56,387 nt of DNA from JANNWF01 sp052390415. GTDB taxonomy: Bacteria > Pseudomonadota > Gammaproteobacteria > Xanthomonadales > Xanthomonadaceae. Below, piece after piece: positions 7,945 through 16,615 of the stretch; within the stretch, counting starts at the first letter, position 1, and each line of letters opens with the position of its first letter. Under the pieces are notes generated by a model. The model was not told the DNA's origin, did not search any database, and worked only from the letters and a program-made list of their open reading frames with translations. The DNA lies in assembly GCA_052390415.1 (NCBI GenBank), contig JBQTGY010000085.1, positions 1 to 56,387 on the forward strand, given 5' to 3'. The translations under genes were made by a program, and so were the position numbers.

Positions 7945-9272
7945 GGGGGTGGAACCTGTGACGAGGCGATCGGACCTTGGGGCACTTGCCGGCGTCCCAG
8001 CAAATGATCGATCGCGGCGTGAAAGACCGCTTGGCTGAAATGTGCCTGCGCCACCTCAGCAACCTGTTCGCATGCGCGTTGGTAAGCGTTAGTGTCGGCA
8101 AGAAGCGCCTCCAGTGCCGCGATTATCTCGGCAGGCTCTTGCGAGTTGGCGTGAACACCAATGGGATGACGGGCGTAGAACTCCGATAGCGCGCCTTCTG
8201 GTGGCGAGTGCACCAGCACAGGCCTGCCGACGTCCAGATAGTTGCTCAGCTTGGTGGGGAAGGAATAGCGGCAGAGGTCGCGCAGATGCGGCCTAAATGG
8301 CTGCGGCATGTAACACAGGTGGCAGTCCGCGAGAATCGTCTGGACTTCGGCCGGTGTGCGGAAACCGAGAAACTCGATCCGCGCGGGCTTGCGACTGGCA
8401 AGTTCGATGCTTGCCGTCAGCAGTCGCAATCGCACTGGCCGACCGGCAACTACCCATCCCACAAGATCGAGTGCCCGCAGCAGCGCGTTCCATGCACAAG
8501 GCGAATACATTGAGCCGGCGAAGCCAATGACCCATTCAGACGTCGATGAACTCTCTCGTCCCTTATCGGTAAGGCTGGGCGGCTTGCACAATCCGTGACG
8601 CAGAATTGAAATCGGGGCCTGTGTAAAAGCAGCGTAGTCCTCACGCATCGTCTCCGAAACTACCGCCACCGCGCTTGATCGCGCCAACGATCGCGCGAAT
8701 TCGCGAAGGCTCCTTTGCCGACTCCATCGGTCAAACCGCGCTAGTTGCAACAAATAGCCGGGCGGATCCCAAACCAGAGTTTTCAGAGGCATCCCCAGGC
8801 CGTCCGCAAGTCGATGCGCCAGCGCAAACACCTCAGGATTGTCTAGCACCGCGAACACCTGTTCGACCCCCGCAGCGCGAGCATCGACAATGATCGACTT
8901 CAGCAGCCGTGCGCGCTTGAGCGGAACGGCGACCCCTTGGTGAAAGGTCGCGCCTACGGCACCCCATTTCGAGCTCCCCCACCTACCCGAACTTGCGGCA
9001 TTCGACCTCAGCATCGACACCTGCAACTGTGCGAGATCCTCCGCTGGAGTCCAGGTGGCACGGGGCTTGGTCAAAGCGACGCAGCGCACTCGATCCAGGC
9101 CAACGTGACGAACAAGATCGCCAAGAATGATCTCGCCAACGTGGCCAACTCCGGGAGCGCAACCTGCTATGAGCAAGGACTTGGGGAACACGTTATTGCC
9201 ATCGTCAGCATGAGTCACCGCCAACGCACCAAGTGATGCCTGCAAGACATCTCTCTCAATGGCATCAACCAT
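7941..9272 (-). CDS. Glycosyltransferase (GT4-like)
   Basis: About 443 residues from the ATG at 9272, 5 nt after the upstream stop. The N-terminal half has SLLIAGCAPGVGHVGEI, a phosphate-loop-like segment. The middle has VFAVLDNPEVFALAHRLADGLGMPL and WDPPGYLL. The C-terminal half has WVIGFAGSMYSPCAW, ARIEFLGFRTPAEVQTILADCHLCYMP and FPTKLSNYLDVGRPVLVHSPPEGAL, matching the donor-binding half of GT-B enzymes in which the bound sugar nucleotide contacts the SxK/Y region. A later GTG start (MTHADDG) is possible. It is likely a cytoplasmic sugar transferase for the polymer repeat. The next gene's start overlaps its TGA. Confidence 0.78.
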   Translation of the reverse strand: MVDAIERDVLQASLGALAVTHADDGNNVFPKSLLIAGCAPGVGHVGEIILGDLVRHVGLDRVRCVALTKPRATWTPAEDLAQLQVSMLRSNAASSGRWGSSKWGAVGATFHQGVAVPLKRARLLKSIIVDARAAGVEQVFAVLDNPEVFALAHRLADGLGMPLKTLVWDPPGYLLQLARFDRWSRQRSLREFARSLARSSAVAVVSETMREDYAAFTQAPISILRHGLCKPPSLTDKGRESSSTSEWVIGFAGSMYSPCAWNALLRALDLVGWVVAGRPVRLRLLTASIELASRKPARIEFLGFRTPAEVQTILADCHLCYMPQPFRPHLRDLCRYSFPTKLSNYLDVGRPVLVHSPPEGALSEFYARHPIGVHANSQEPAEIIAALEALLADTNAYQRACEQVAEVAQAHFSQAVFHAAIDHLLGRRQVPQGPIASSQVPPP

Positions 9273-9277
9273 GCGGC

Positions 9278-10273
9278 TCAATTCACCCGCAGCCAAAAAC
9301 TCGCTGGCTCCGCAGCGGGATACTCACTGCACATGGCCTGTAGTTCCTCACCGAAAAGCGCCTGCATCCGCTGAGGATTGCGCAGCATTAGCCAGTTACC
9401 CGCCCACACCACCGAGACCTTTGAGTTGAAGCACAAATAGGCCTGCAGCATGTACTGCTCCATCCAATACAGCCGCCTCTCGAGATACGCGCGCGGGTAA
9501 GGATTGGGGAGCGAGATGTCGTGCAAATGCACAAGCACTCCCGACTTCAAACGTGGAAGGATTTCGCAGATCTCCCACCAGACATCGCCGCCAGGACGCA
9601 CCGTGTGCGTCGAGTCAATGAAAAGGATATCGCCTTCATCGAGTGCCTCGAACTCGGCCAACGGCACTTGCTGGACGTAGCAAGTCCGCACTTCAGTGAC
9701 CTCGGCAAGATCCGCCAGCAACGTGGAATGAAATGGCTCGATGCATACCAGTTTGCTCGCATCGCGACCTTCCTGGATGTTCTTTCGAATTGCCGCGCAC
9801 GCGAGCTTGGTCGAATTTCCAGAGCCGATCTCGATGATCTTTCGCGGTGCCAAAGAGCGAATCAAGCCGTAGTAAAGGTTGCCGTCCACCGCCATGAACG
9901 CGCCATTGACCAGTCCATACCCATCGGAATTGCTCGGCGCGCGCGTGGGAAACTCGCGAAATTCCGGATCAAATGCCAAGACATGCCGCGCGTGAAAGTC
10001 AAAGCACGCTGCCTCATCAATGTCACAGCCAATCAGCTGTGTGGGCCCGATGCTGGCGATGTCTTGCTTGTCTGGAAACGGCAAGTAGTAATGCCTCTTC
10101 GCCAAGACAAACTGATGGTCATCAAATACATCAAGGTGATTCTCAGTTTCGCGAACCCGATCCATTGCACCCGCAAGGTAGGCGAGAGACTGTCGGGATG
10201 TGAGCAGAACGTCGAATCTTCGTCGAAATGGCCGCAATAGCCGGCGGAAAATTGAACGCATCGACTTGATCAA
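9278..10273 (-). CDS. Class I SAM-dependent methyltransferase (Methyltransf_24-like)
   Basis: A 331-residue protein from a TTG at 10273 that makes a TTGA 4-nt overlap with the epimerase gene. An ATG four codons later (10261) is equally possible. Motif I is IIEIGSGNST near 140-150, followed by VCIEPFHS as the acidic strand and DILFIDSTHTVRPGGD, the metal/nucleotide region typical of the cephalosporin-hydroxylase/Methyltransf_24 type. The ~120 residues before motif I are family-typical. It probably acts on a sugar or lipid-linked intermediate. It is embedded in the glycosyltransferase operon. Confidence 0.82.
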   Translation of the reverse strand: MIKSMRSIFRRLLRPFRRRFDVLLTSRQSLAYLAGAMDRVRETENHLDVFDDHQFVLAKRHYYLPFPDKQDIASIGPTQLIGCDIDEAACFDFHARHVLAFDPEFREFPTRAPSNSDGYGLVNGAFMAVDGNLYYGLIRSLAPRKIIEIGSGNSTKLACAAIRKNIQEGRDASKLVCIEPFHSTLLADLAEVTEVRTCYVQQVPLAEFEALDEGDILFIDSTHTVRPGGDVWWEICEILPRLKSGVLVHLHDISLPNPYPRAYLERRLYWMEQYMLQAYLCFNSKVSVVWAGNWLMLRNPQRMQALFGEELQAMCSEYPAAEPASFWLRVN

Positions 10274-11337
10274 AGCGCGGCTCTGCGCCGCGTAAGCAGC
10301 GCTTGTACGATGTCTGCGAGGATGGCATCGAGCCCGATTGCGATATCCCAGCCTGGGTAATGAGAGCGCAACTTGCTGAGGTCCGAGATGTAGCAGATGT
10401 GATCGCCAGCGCGGTTCTCGTCAACGTATTCCCAGCTCAACTTGCGGCCTGCAATTGCCTCCAGTTTCGAGATCGCTTCGAGCATCGAAACGCTGTTTAC
10501 GCGGCCACCGCCCATGTTGTAAACCTCGCCGCATCGCGGCGCGTCATGGAAGCGTTCGATGAAACGGCACACATCGCGCGCATCAATGTTGTCGCGGACT
10601 TGTTTGCCCAGGTAGCCGAACACGCGATACGGACGGCCTTCAACCACACAACGTGCAAGGTAAGCGAGAAACCCGTGTAGCTCGGCACCACTATGAGCCG
10701 ATCCAGTCAGGCAACCACCACGCAGGCAAACAGTCTTCATTCCAAAATAGCGACCGTATTCCTGCACCATCACGTCGGCTGCAACCTTGCTCGCACCAAA
10801 CAGGCTGTGCTTGCTCTGGTCAATGCGGCATGTCTCGTTGATGCCAGCAAGATCTCCGGCGTTTGCGTACTCCCATCGCGTTTCCAACTCCACCAACGGC
10901 AACTCGTTGGGAGCGTCGCCGTACACTTTGTTGGTACTGAGGAAACAAAAGGTCGCTTCAGGCCGAAAGCGACGGGTCGCTTCAAGGAGATTCAAAGTGC
11001 CGCCAGCGTTAACATCGAAATCATCGAACGGCCGACTGGCGGCCAGGTCGTGCGAAGGTTGAGCGGCGGCATGAACGATCAAGTCAACTGGAAGCTCTTC
11101 CAGAACGCGCAGAACCGCCGACCGGTCGCGGATGTCGACCACGTGATGCACGTAGTCGGGAACGTCTTGCTGGAGTCTGCTGAGATTCCAGTGGGTATCG
11201 CCATCGGGGCCAAAAAAGTCGGCCCGCATGTTGTTATCGATCCCGTGCACTTTCCAGCCGAGGGCCGAGAAATGACGAACAGTTTCGGAACCGATGAGGC
11301 CGGCCGATCCAGTAACCAATAGTAGTGGGCTAGTCAT
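10270..11337 (-). CDS. NAD-dependent sugar-nucleotide epimerase/dehydratase (CDP-paratose 2-epimerase-like)
   Basis: A 355-residue extended SDR from ATG 11337, which overlaps the preceding FkbM gene by 8 nt. TGSAGLIGS at 9-17 is the NAD-binding GxxGxxG loop. DNNMRADFFGPDG (34-46) and FLSTNKVYGD (132-141) are typical of the CDP-tyvelose/paratose epimerase branch. The catalytic YxxxK place reads SLFGASKVAAD, with Phe180 in place of Tyr and Lys184 kept. RDNIDARDV and RAGDHICYISDLSKL are further conserved C-terminal blocks. I recall close relatives also carrying Phe here, so it may be normal for this branch. The product sugar is unknown. Confidence 0.82.
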   Translation of the reverse strand: MTSPLLLVTGSAGLIGSETVRHFSALGWKVHGIDNNMRADFFGPDGDTHWNLSRLQQDVPDYVHHVVDIRDRSAVLRVLEELPVDLIVHAAAQPSHDLAASRPFDDFDVNAGGTLNLLEATRRFRPEATFCFLSTNKVYGDAPNELPLVELETRWEYANAGDLAGINETCRIDQSKHSLFGASKVAADVMVQEYGRYFGMKTVCLRGGCLTGSAHSGAELHGFLAYLARCVVEGRPYRVFGYLGKQVRDNIDARDVCRFIERFHDAPRCGEVYNMGGGRVNSVSMLEAISKLEAIAGRKLSWEYVDENRAGDHICYISDLSKLRSHYPGWDIAIGLDAILADIVQALLTRRRAAL

Positions 11338-12121
11338 AGGCAGAAATGTTGGCCAAGTTTTCGAATATCGCGTCGGCGAAAAGCACATTTTTACCGTCGC
11401 GGCTGCGGAATTCTTCGATGTTGCCCCGATAAATGAAACCGAGGTCCGTTAGTCGTTTGTGAATCTCGCCGAACAGCGGCTGCGCCGCATACAACTCGTG
11501 AAACGAAACTTCGATTACGACGACGCTTGCTTGCTGAAGCGTCTCGGGGCCTCCGTTGATTACCGACATTTCAAACCCTTGGACGTCAATCTTGACCATC
11601 AATGGGAAAGTCAGCTCCGCGCCCATGCTGCGCCGCCACACGTCAAGTCGTTCCAACTTGACTGCGACTTCTGTATTGGCTACCGATTGCGGCCATTCTT
11701 GTTCGTGCAATTTCGCCATGGGAAGCAATGAAGAGCTAGGCGAGAATGCGCTCCTGAACATGCTTTGCATGCCAGCCTGATCGCTCAATCCAATATGGTG
11801 TGGAATGACTTTAGGGTCATTGGCGTGGTTAGCCTTTAGCTCCGCAAAAATGTCCGGCAAGGGTTCAAACGAGTGCACCAAGGCTTCCGGCCAGAGCAAC
11901 CGGGCAATCGATGCGAATTGACCAGTATTGGCGCCGATATCCAAGACGCATGCAAATCGGTGATGGCTTAGCACAGACCATGCGGCGATTTCTCTTTGCT
12001 TCCGCTGCTGAAGACGCGCCGCACGCACGTTGCGTATTTGCCTAATTTCGATCCCCAACGCATTCAAGAAAGTGCGGGCAAGTTTTCTGCTCGCTTGGTT
12101 AAAGCCCCTAAACATGCTCAT
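11330..12121 (-). CDS. FkbM family methyltransferase
   Basis: A 263-residue enzyme from ATG 12121 (a second ATG two codons later). VLDIGANTGQFA (59-70) is the FkbM motif I, with VHSFEPLPDIF as motif II, VKLERLDVWRR and VKIDVQGFEMSVINGG as the later family blocks. FkbM enzymes are O-methyltransferases, often acting on sugars of surface glycans. The frame stays open upstream to 12511, across the gap and into the next gene, but without homology. The gene looks more AT-rich than its neighbours by eye, perhaps a sign of separate acquisition. It lies about 158 nt after the preceding methyltransferase gene, one of the larger gaps in this part of the operon. Confidence 0.86.
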   Translation of the reverse strand: MSMFRGFNQASRKLARTFLNALGIEIRQIRNVRAARLQQRKQREIAAWSVLSHHRFACVLDIGANTGQFASIARLLWPEALVHSFEPLPDIFAELKANHANDPKVIPHHIGLSDQAGMQSMFRSAFSPSSSLLPMAKLHEQEWPQSVANTEVAVKLERLDVWRRSMGAELTFPLMVKIDVQGFEMSVINGGPETLQQASVVVIEVSFHELYAAQPLFGEIHKRLTDLGFIYRGNIEEFRSRDGKNVLFADAIFENLANISAYD

Positions 12122-12279
12122 TGTCCTGTGCGGAGACGGGGACCATTTCGGACAAGCCAGGTTCTGCATTCGCAAGCTGCTCGCAGCTAGTGCCCACGAT
12201 GGTGTGGCTTTGGCTGGGGTTGTCCTACGCCGAAACGTTTGATCTTCCAATCGACATTCAAGCGATTCGAACGGAGTGA

Positions 12280-13215
12280 TCAGCCAGAAACTGATTGGAA
12301 GACGGCAATCAAGTGGTCGCGGAGCGACATCGTCCAAGGCACACTCCGTCGATGCCGCAAGTCCCGCAAACCGGGAATCGTCTGCAGGATTCGCTGCGGT
12401 AGCCGATACATTCCCCGTCGCTGCCGCATTCCCCAGTAAACGGCCTCGATGCACTCTCGGTTGCGCTTGCCCCAGGATGCGTTTTGATGAGGCATGCGCT
12501 GAACGTTGCAAAGCTTCAGGCCATTGCGCAGTGCTATATGTTCAAGAAAGCGCGTTGAAACCAATGACAGATGTTGCGGTGTCTGCAGGTACCAATGACC
12601 GCTGCCCAGCCAATGCCAGGTCCAGGCATCCATGTCTGCAGAACTGACCAGGAGCACACCACCGGGCTTCAGCAACTGAGCCGCTCTGGTGATGCCATCG
12701 GCCGGGTCAGGCAGATGCTCAACGACGTCGAACAGCGTCACGACATCAAACTTGCCGATCCAATCCTGCATTGGCGATTCGAGCCGCTCACCGATGATGG
12801 TGACGTTGTGCTCGTCGCGAGCAATGCAGATCGGTGCTTGCGCACTTTCGATTCCGAAGCGCCGCCAATTCGTGGGCAAGCCAGCCAGGAAGCGGCCTGT
12901 GTGGCAGCCGACATCCAACACATCGCAGCTTGCCGAATCCGGGAATCGCGCTTGCAGACTGCGTCGCGCCTGTACCCATGCGCCGTTGTTCTCGAACGGA
13001 TACTCCATGTGGTTGGCAGGCGTCTGCTGATACATGGCGATCAGGGTCTGCTCATCCGGAACCGGGTGGCGCTGACCCAGCCCGCAGTCGCGACAGCGCA
13101 GCAGCTGGCCGCTATCAAACATGCGCTCAGGATCGGAACAGGCGAAGGCGGCGCAAGGACCGAGGTCGTCGAGCGCTGCACTGTCACAACTGCGGCAGCG
13201 GACTGCTTCAGACAT
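12280..13215 (-). CDS. Class I SAM methyltransferase with N-terminal zinc-ribbon-like CxxC pairs
   Basis: A 311-residue protein from ATG 13215, overlapping the end of wzt by 8 nt. The N-terminus has C7-x2-C10 and C41-x2-C44, a small metal-binding knuckle often found ahead of Methyltransf_23 sugar methyltransferases. Motif I is VLDVGCHTGRFL (99-110). FDVVTLFDVVEHLPDP and LLKPGGVLLVSS are motif III/post-III. The C-terminal ~80 residues are basic. It is probably a C- or O-methyltransferase for a nucleotide sugar or the polymer terminus. In several ABC-exported O-antigens terminal methylation controls chain length, and its position next to wzt makes that possible but unproven. Confidence 0.84.
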   Translation of the reverse strand: MSEAVRCRSCDSAALDDLGPCAAFACSDPERMFDSGQLLRCRDCGLGQRHPVPDEQTLIAMYQQTPANHMEYPFENNGAWVQARRSLQARFPDSASCDVLDVGCHTGRFLAGLPTNWRRFGIESAQAPICIARDEHNVTIIGERLESPMQDWIGKFDVVTLFDVVEHLPDPADGITRAAQLLKPGGVLLVSSADMDAWTWHWLGSGHWYLQTPQHLSLVSTRFLEHIALRNGLKLCNVQRMPHQNASWGKRNRECIEAVYWGMRQRRGMYRLPQRILQTIPGLRDLRHRRSVPWTMSLRDHLIAVFQSVSG

Positions 13216-14521
13216 CGAGCAACGCTGGCGCATCGAGGCGAATGGCCTCTGGCGCGGTCCACGCGTGCGCTGTCGCCACGTGATAACGCTTGGCGGCAGG
13301 CGGAAGTCCAGAGGCAAACACATCCCGCGGAGCGACGTGCAAGCGACATATCGTCTCGTTGCGCCAGACGTACTCGACGCCAGGAATCGCCAAGCCGAGA
13401 CCCACCACGTACTCACCGGCGGCCAATGGAAAACGCTCAATCCGGCACTCGATGAAGAATTGCCCCGCGCCGATTGAAAAGTGTTGATTGTGGTCGGGCG
13501 CGGTCGACGTCAACAGCAGAGGTACGCCATCTGCGGTGCTGATCTGCAGTACCGCAGAGAAACCGCGGTACGCATTGGCGACTTCAAAGCCAATCCGAAA
13601 ACGCGCCGGTTCCCACGTTGCCGCCTCTTCAAGCGGCTCGCCCGAGTCACTCAGCAACTGCAGGCTGCGAACCCGCGTCGCCTCGACCTGCTGGTCTGCC
13701 ACCCCTCCCGCATGAAACAGATATCCCGCGACTTGGGTAGCGGCATCGCCCAGGCGCGAACTGGCAGCCTGCAAGTACTCGCCTATCACTTGACCGGGCT
13801 CACCGTTGCCCGCCACTTGGCCGTTCTGCATCCAGATTGCCCGCGTGCAGAGTTTTTGGATCGCTGCCATGTTGTGACTGACAAACAGCACAGTGCGGCC
13901 GTCGCGGGCGACATCGCCCATCTTGCCCAGACATCGTTTCTGGAAATCGGCATCGCCCACAGCCAGCACTTCATCGATGATCAGCACGTCCGGCTCAAGG
14001 TGCGCAGCGACCGCGAACGCCAACCGCACGTACATGCCGGAGGAATAGCGTTTGACAGGTGTATCGATGAATTGCTCGACGCCGGCAAAGGCGACGATCT
14101 CATCGAACTTGCGGGTGACTTCGGCGCTGCGCATGCCGAGGATGGCGCCGTTCAAGAAGACGTTTTCGCGGCCGGTAAGCTCGGGATGAAAGCCGGTGCC
14201 GACTTCCAGCAAACTCGACAGGCGACCACGCACCACGGCGCGACCGGTGGTCGGCGGCGTGATGCGAGAGAGAATCTTCAACAGGGTGGACTTGCCGGCA
14301 CCGTTGCCACCGATGATGCCGATTGCCTCACCGGTTTGTACGTCGAAATTGACGTCGCGCAATGCCCAGAAATCTTCGGACGGCCGACGCACCTGCTTGC
14401 GGGTTTGCAAGGTGACGGCCTTGAAGGCGCGGACCAACTGATCGCTGAAGGTGTTTTCGTGCGTCTCGCCCAGGCGATAGCACTTGCCGAGATTTTCGAT
14501 GCGGATGGCGGGGATGGTCAT
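13208..14521 (-). CDS. wzt: Polysaccharide ABC transporter ATP-binding protein (Wzt type)
   Basis: A 437-residue ATPase of the O-antigen/teichoic-acid export group. Walker A is GGNGAGKST at 71-79, the ABC signature YSSGM at 159-163 and Walker B VLIIDE at 179-184, with SHNMAAI as the switch His region. Unlike short KpsT/TagH-type ATPases, it has an extra ~165-residue C-terminal beta-rich domain (from ~270), the Wzt carbohydrate-binding domain that reads the modified chain end. It works with the Wzm permease encoded upstream, although a 159-bp gap with repeats separates the two genes. It exports a finished undecaprenyl-linked polymer across the inner membrane. Confidence 0.92.
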   Translation of the reverse strand: MTIPAIRIENLGKCYRLGETHENTFSDQLVRAFKAVTLQTRKQVRRPSEDFWALRDVNFDVQTGEAIGIIGGNGAGKSTLLKILSRITPPTTGRAVVRGRLSSLLEVGTGFHPELTGRENVFLNGAILGMRSAEVTRKFDEIVAFAGVEQFIDTPVKRYSSGMYVRLAFAVAAHLEPDVLIIDEVLAVGDADFQKRCLGKMGDVARDGRTVLFVSHNMAAIQKLCTRAIWMQNGQVAGNGEPGQVIGEYLQAASSRLGDAATQVAGYLFHAGGVADQQVEATRVRSLQLLSDSGEPLEEAATWEPARFRIGFEVANAYRGFSAVLQISTADGVPLLLTSTAPDHNQHFSIGAGQFFIECRIERFPLAAGEYVVGLGLAIPGVEYVWRNETICRLHVAPRDVFASGLPPAAKRYHVATAHAWTAPEAIRLDAPALLDV

Positions 14522-14680
14522 GCGAGCCGGCCCGGATCGCGGCTTCCGCCGTTTGGCTGCTTCGCAGCCACGCCTTTGCTGCGCTCGGTCCTGCAGGGGC
14601 GACGACTACAGGGGTGACGATGGCGTGTACTGTCCTCCAGCCCCCAGTCCCGCGTCCCGAGTCCCGATTCGTGCATTGGC
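14522..14680 (-). other. Repeat-bearing gap between wzm and wzt
   Basis: This 159-nt stretch has no supported gene and breaks an otherwise tightly packed operon. It holds a perfect 6-bp hairpin GGCTGC-TTC-GCAGCC at about 14557-14571 and, next to the end of wzm, a run of CCCGAGT-type heptamers. The hairpin has no T-run on either side, so a terminator is not supported. Confidence 0.55.
14645..14670. repeat. CGGGACT-type heptamer run
   Basis: AGTCCCGCGTCCCGAGTCCCGA is a degenerate tandem of a 7-bp unit (GTCCCGA on this strand). The same unit recurs at 32519-32539, 41117-41134 and 41222-41253, always in a gap or at the very end of a gene. Confidence 0.6.
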
Positions 14681-15571
14681 TCAGACGACATCGGCGAAGG
14701 TGCGCTCGGTGCGACGAAAGAAGGCGATGCCGCTGACAAACAACACCAGCACGATGCTCAGGGACAGCAGCATTGGCCCGATCTCTGGCGGCGCCTTGCC
14801 GAGCAACGCCCAACGGAAGCCGTCCACGACACCTGCCATGGGATTGAGGCTGTAAATCCAGCGCCACTGTTCCGGCACGATGGTGGTGGAGTAAGCGATG
14901 GGTGAGGCATACATCCAGATCTGGCTGACAAACGGCACCATCAGGCCGATGTCGCGGTACTTCACGTTCATTGCGGTGAGCCACAGCCCTACCGACAGTG
15001 CGGTGAGCATGGCAATCAGCACCAACACCGGCAGCATCAGCAATTCCCAGCCTGGCATCACCCGATACCAGGCCAGCAAGATCACCAGCAATCCGAACGC
15101 CACCGCAAAATCGACCAACCCGGAAATGGTCTTGCTGAGCGGCAGGATCAATCGCGGGAAGTACACCTTCTTCACCAGATTGGCCGAGGCGACCAGGCTA
15201 TCACTGCTGCCGCTGAGCGCTTTGGCAAAGTAAAGCCAAGGCAACAGTGCGGTCAGCGTGAACAACGGATACGGGACGCCTTCTGAGGGCAAGCCAGCGA
15301 AGCGGCCAAAGATGACGCTGAAAATCAGCATCATCATCACCGGCTGAACTACCGCCCATCCGATTCCGATGGCGCTTTGCTTGTAGCGCACGCTGACATC
15401 GCGACGAACCAACAGGATCAACAAGTCGCGATACGCCCAGAGCTCGCGCAGATCGTTGCTTAACGAGCGGCCGGCGACCGATATCTCGGTGACTTGGGCG
15501 TGACCGAAAAACTCTTCGTGCATCACCTCGTCCGAACTCGGCGACGCGGGTCGGTCGGCGCTCTCGTTCAT
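14681..15571 (-). CDS. wzm: Polysaccharide ABC transporter permease (Wzm type)
   Basis: A 296-residue ABC-2 permease from ATG 15571, which overlaps the galE stop as ATGA. About six hydrophobic segments follow a ~60-residue cytoplasmic N-terminus. LVRRDVSVRYKQSAIGIGWAVVQP is split across the typical amphipathic connecting helix and first membrane helix, and SPIAYS and YSLNPMAGVVDGFRWALLG are strongly conserved in Wzm/TagG permeases. It is the membrane channel partner of Wzt. The length matches the family (260-300). An upstream extension to 15658 lacks similarity and overlaps galE. Confidence 0.9.
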   Translation of the reverse strand: MNESADRPASPSSDEVMHEEFFGHAQVTEISVAGRSLSNDLRELWAYRDLLILLVRRDVSVRYKQSAIGIGWAVVQPVMMMLIFSVIFGRFAGLPSEGVPYPLFTLTALLPWLYFAKALSGSSDSLVASANLVKKVYFPRLILPLSKTISGLVDFAVAFGLLVILLAWYRVMPGWELLMLPVLVLIAMLTALSVGLWLTAMNVKYRDIGLMVPFVSQIWMYASPIAYSTTIVPEQWRWIYSLNPMAGVVDGFRWALLGKAPPEIGPMLLSLSIVLVLFVSGIAFFRRTERTFADVV

Positions 15572-16572
15572 GCCTGCACCCTGCCCCTCAGTGTGTTGTC
15601 CTCGGTGCTGCGCAACCAGCGCCACGCGCTGCTCAGGATGGAATCCAGATCCGAGCATGCGGCGCGCCAGCCTAATTCGCTGTGGATGCGCGTTGCATCG
15701 GCGACCAATGCGGGTGGATCACCTGCTCGCCGCGGCAATGTTCTGATCGCGATCTTCTGTCCAGTGATACTTGCGGCTGCGGCGATCACTTGCTTGACCG
15801 AATGGCCCAGCCCAGTGCCGACGTTGTAGGCACGCATGCCTGCAGCGCTGTCGGCAAGTGCATCCAGCGCCAGACAATGCGCCTGCGCCAGATCACTCAC
15901 GTGCACGTAATCCCGAATGCAACTGCCATCGGCCGTCGGGTAGTCGTCGCCATACAGATTCAAGGCTGGCCGCAGACCCAATGCGGCTTCCAGCAGCAAG
16001 GGGATGAGGTGAGTCTCGGGCGCGTGCGCTTCTCCAATTTCTCCATCCGGGTCGGCACCCGCGGCATTGAAATAGCGCAGGCTGATGGCGCGCAATGAAT
16101 GGGCATGGGAGAAATCAGCGAGCATTCGCTCGATCATCAATTTGGACGCACCGTAAGGGTTGATCGGTGTTTGCGGGTGGCCCTCGCTCATCGGCAGTTG
16201 CGTTGGTTCACCGTAGGTGGCGCAAGTGCTGGAAAACACCAGCCGTGCAATGGCGTGGTCGCGCATCGCCTCCAGCAAAGTCAGCGTGCCGGCCACGTTG
16301 TTGCGGTAGTACTTGCCCGGATCGGTGACCGACTCGCCGACATAGGCGTACGCAGCAAAGTGCATGACTGCCTCGGGCTGCCAGCGCTTGATGACGGCAT
16401 CCAGTCGCTCGCGATCTGCGATATCGCCCTCTTCCAACGGCCCCCACTGCACTGCCCAGCGATGCCCGTGAACGAGGTTGTCGTAGACCACCGGCGTGTG
16501 GCCAGCGGCGGCGAGCGCCTTGCAGGCGTGGCTGCCGATGTAGCCGGCACCGCCGGTCACCAGGATGTTCAA
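15568..16572 (-). CDS. galE: UDP-glucose 4-epimerase
   Basis: A 334-residue extended SDR. The NAD loop is TGGAGYIGSH (6-15). SSTCATYG (114-121) and Y140-GASK144 are the catalytic Ser/Thr, Tyr and Lys. LRYFNAAGADPDGEIGE and the IRDYVHVSDLAQAH block are diagnostic for GalE. It interconverts UDP-Glc and UDP-Gal (or GlcNAc/GalNAc forms). The start is taken as the TTG at 16572 because GGAG lies 5 nt upstream and the beta1 strand begins at once; a GTG two codons earlier overlaps the ribosome site. It supplies precursors for the polymer. Confidence 0.93.
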   Translation of the reverse strand: MNILVTGGAGYIGSHACKALAAAGHTPVVYDNLVHGHRWAVQWGPLEEGDIADRERLDAVIKRWQPEAVMHFAAYAYVGESVTDPGKYYRNNVAGTLTLLEAMRDHAIARLVFSSTCATYGEPTQLPMSEGHPQTPINPYGASKLMIERMLADFSHAHSLRAISLRYFNAAGADPDGEIGEAHAPETHLIPLLLEAALGLRPALNLYGDDYPTADGSCIRDYVHVSDLAQAHCLALDALADSAAGMRAYNVGTGLGHSVKQVIAAAASITGQKIAIRTLPRRAGDPPALVADATRIHSELGWRAACSDLDSILSSAWRWLRSTEDNTLRGRVQA

Positions 16573-16615
16573 TGCCACTCCATCTTTACAGCGCAACTGA
16601 AACTCGGGCAGCGAT

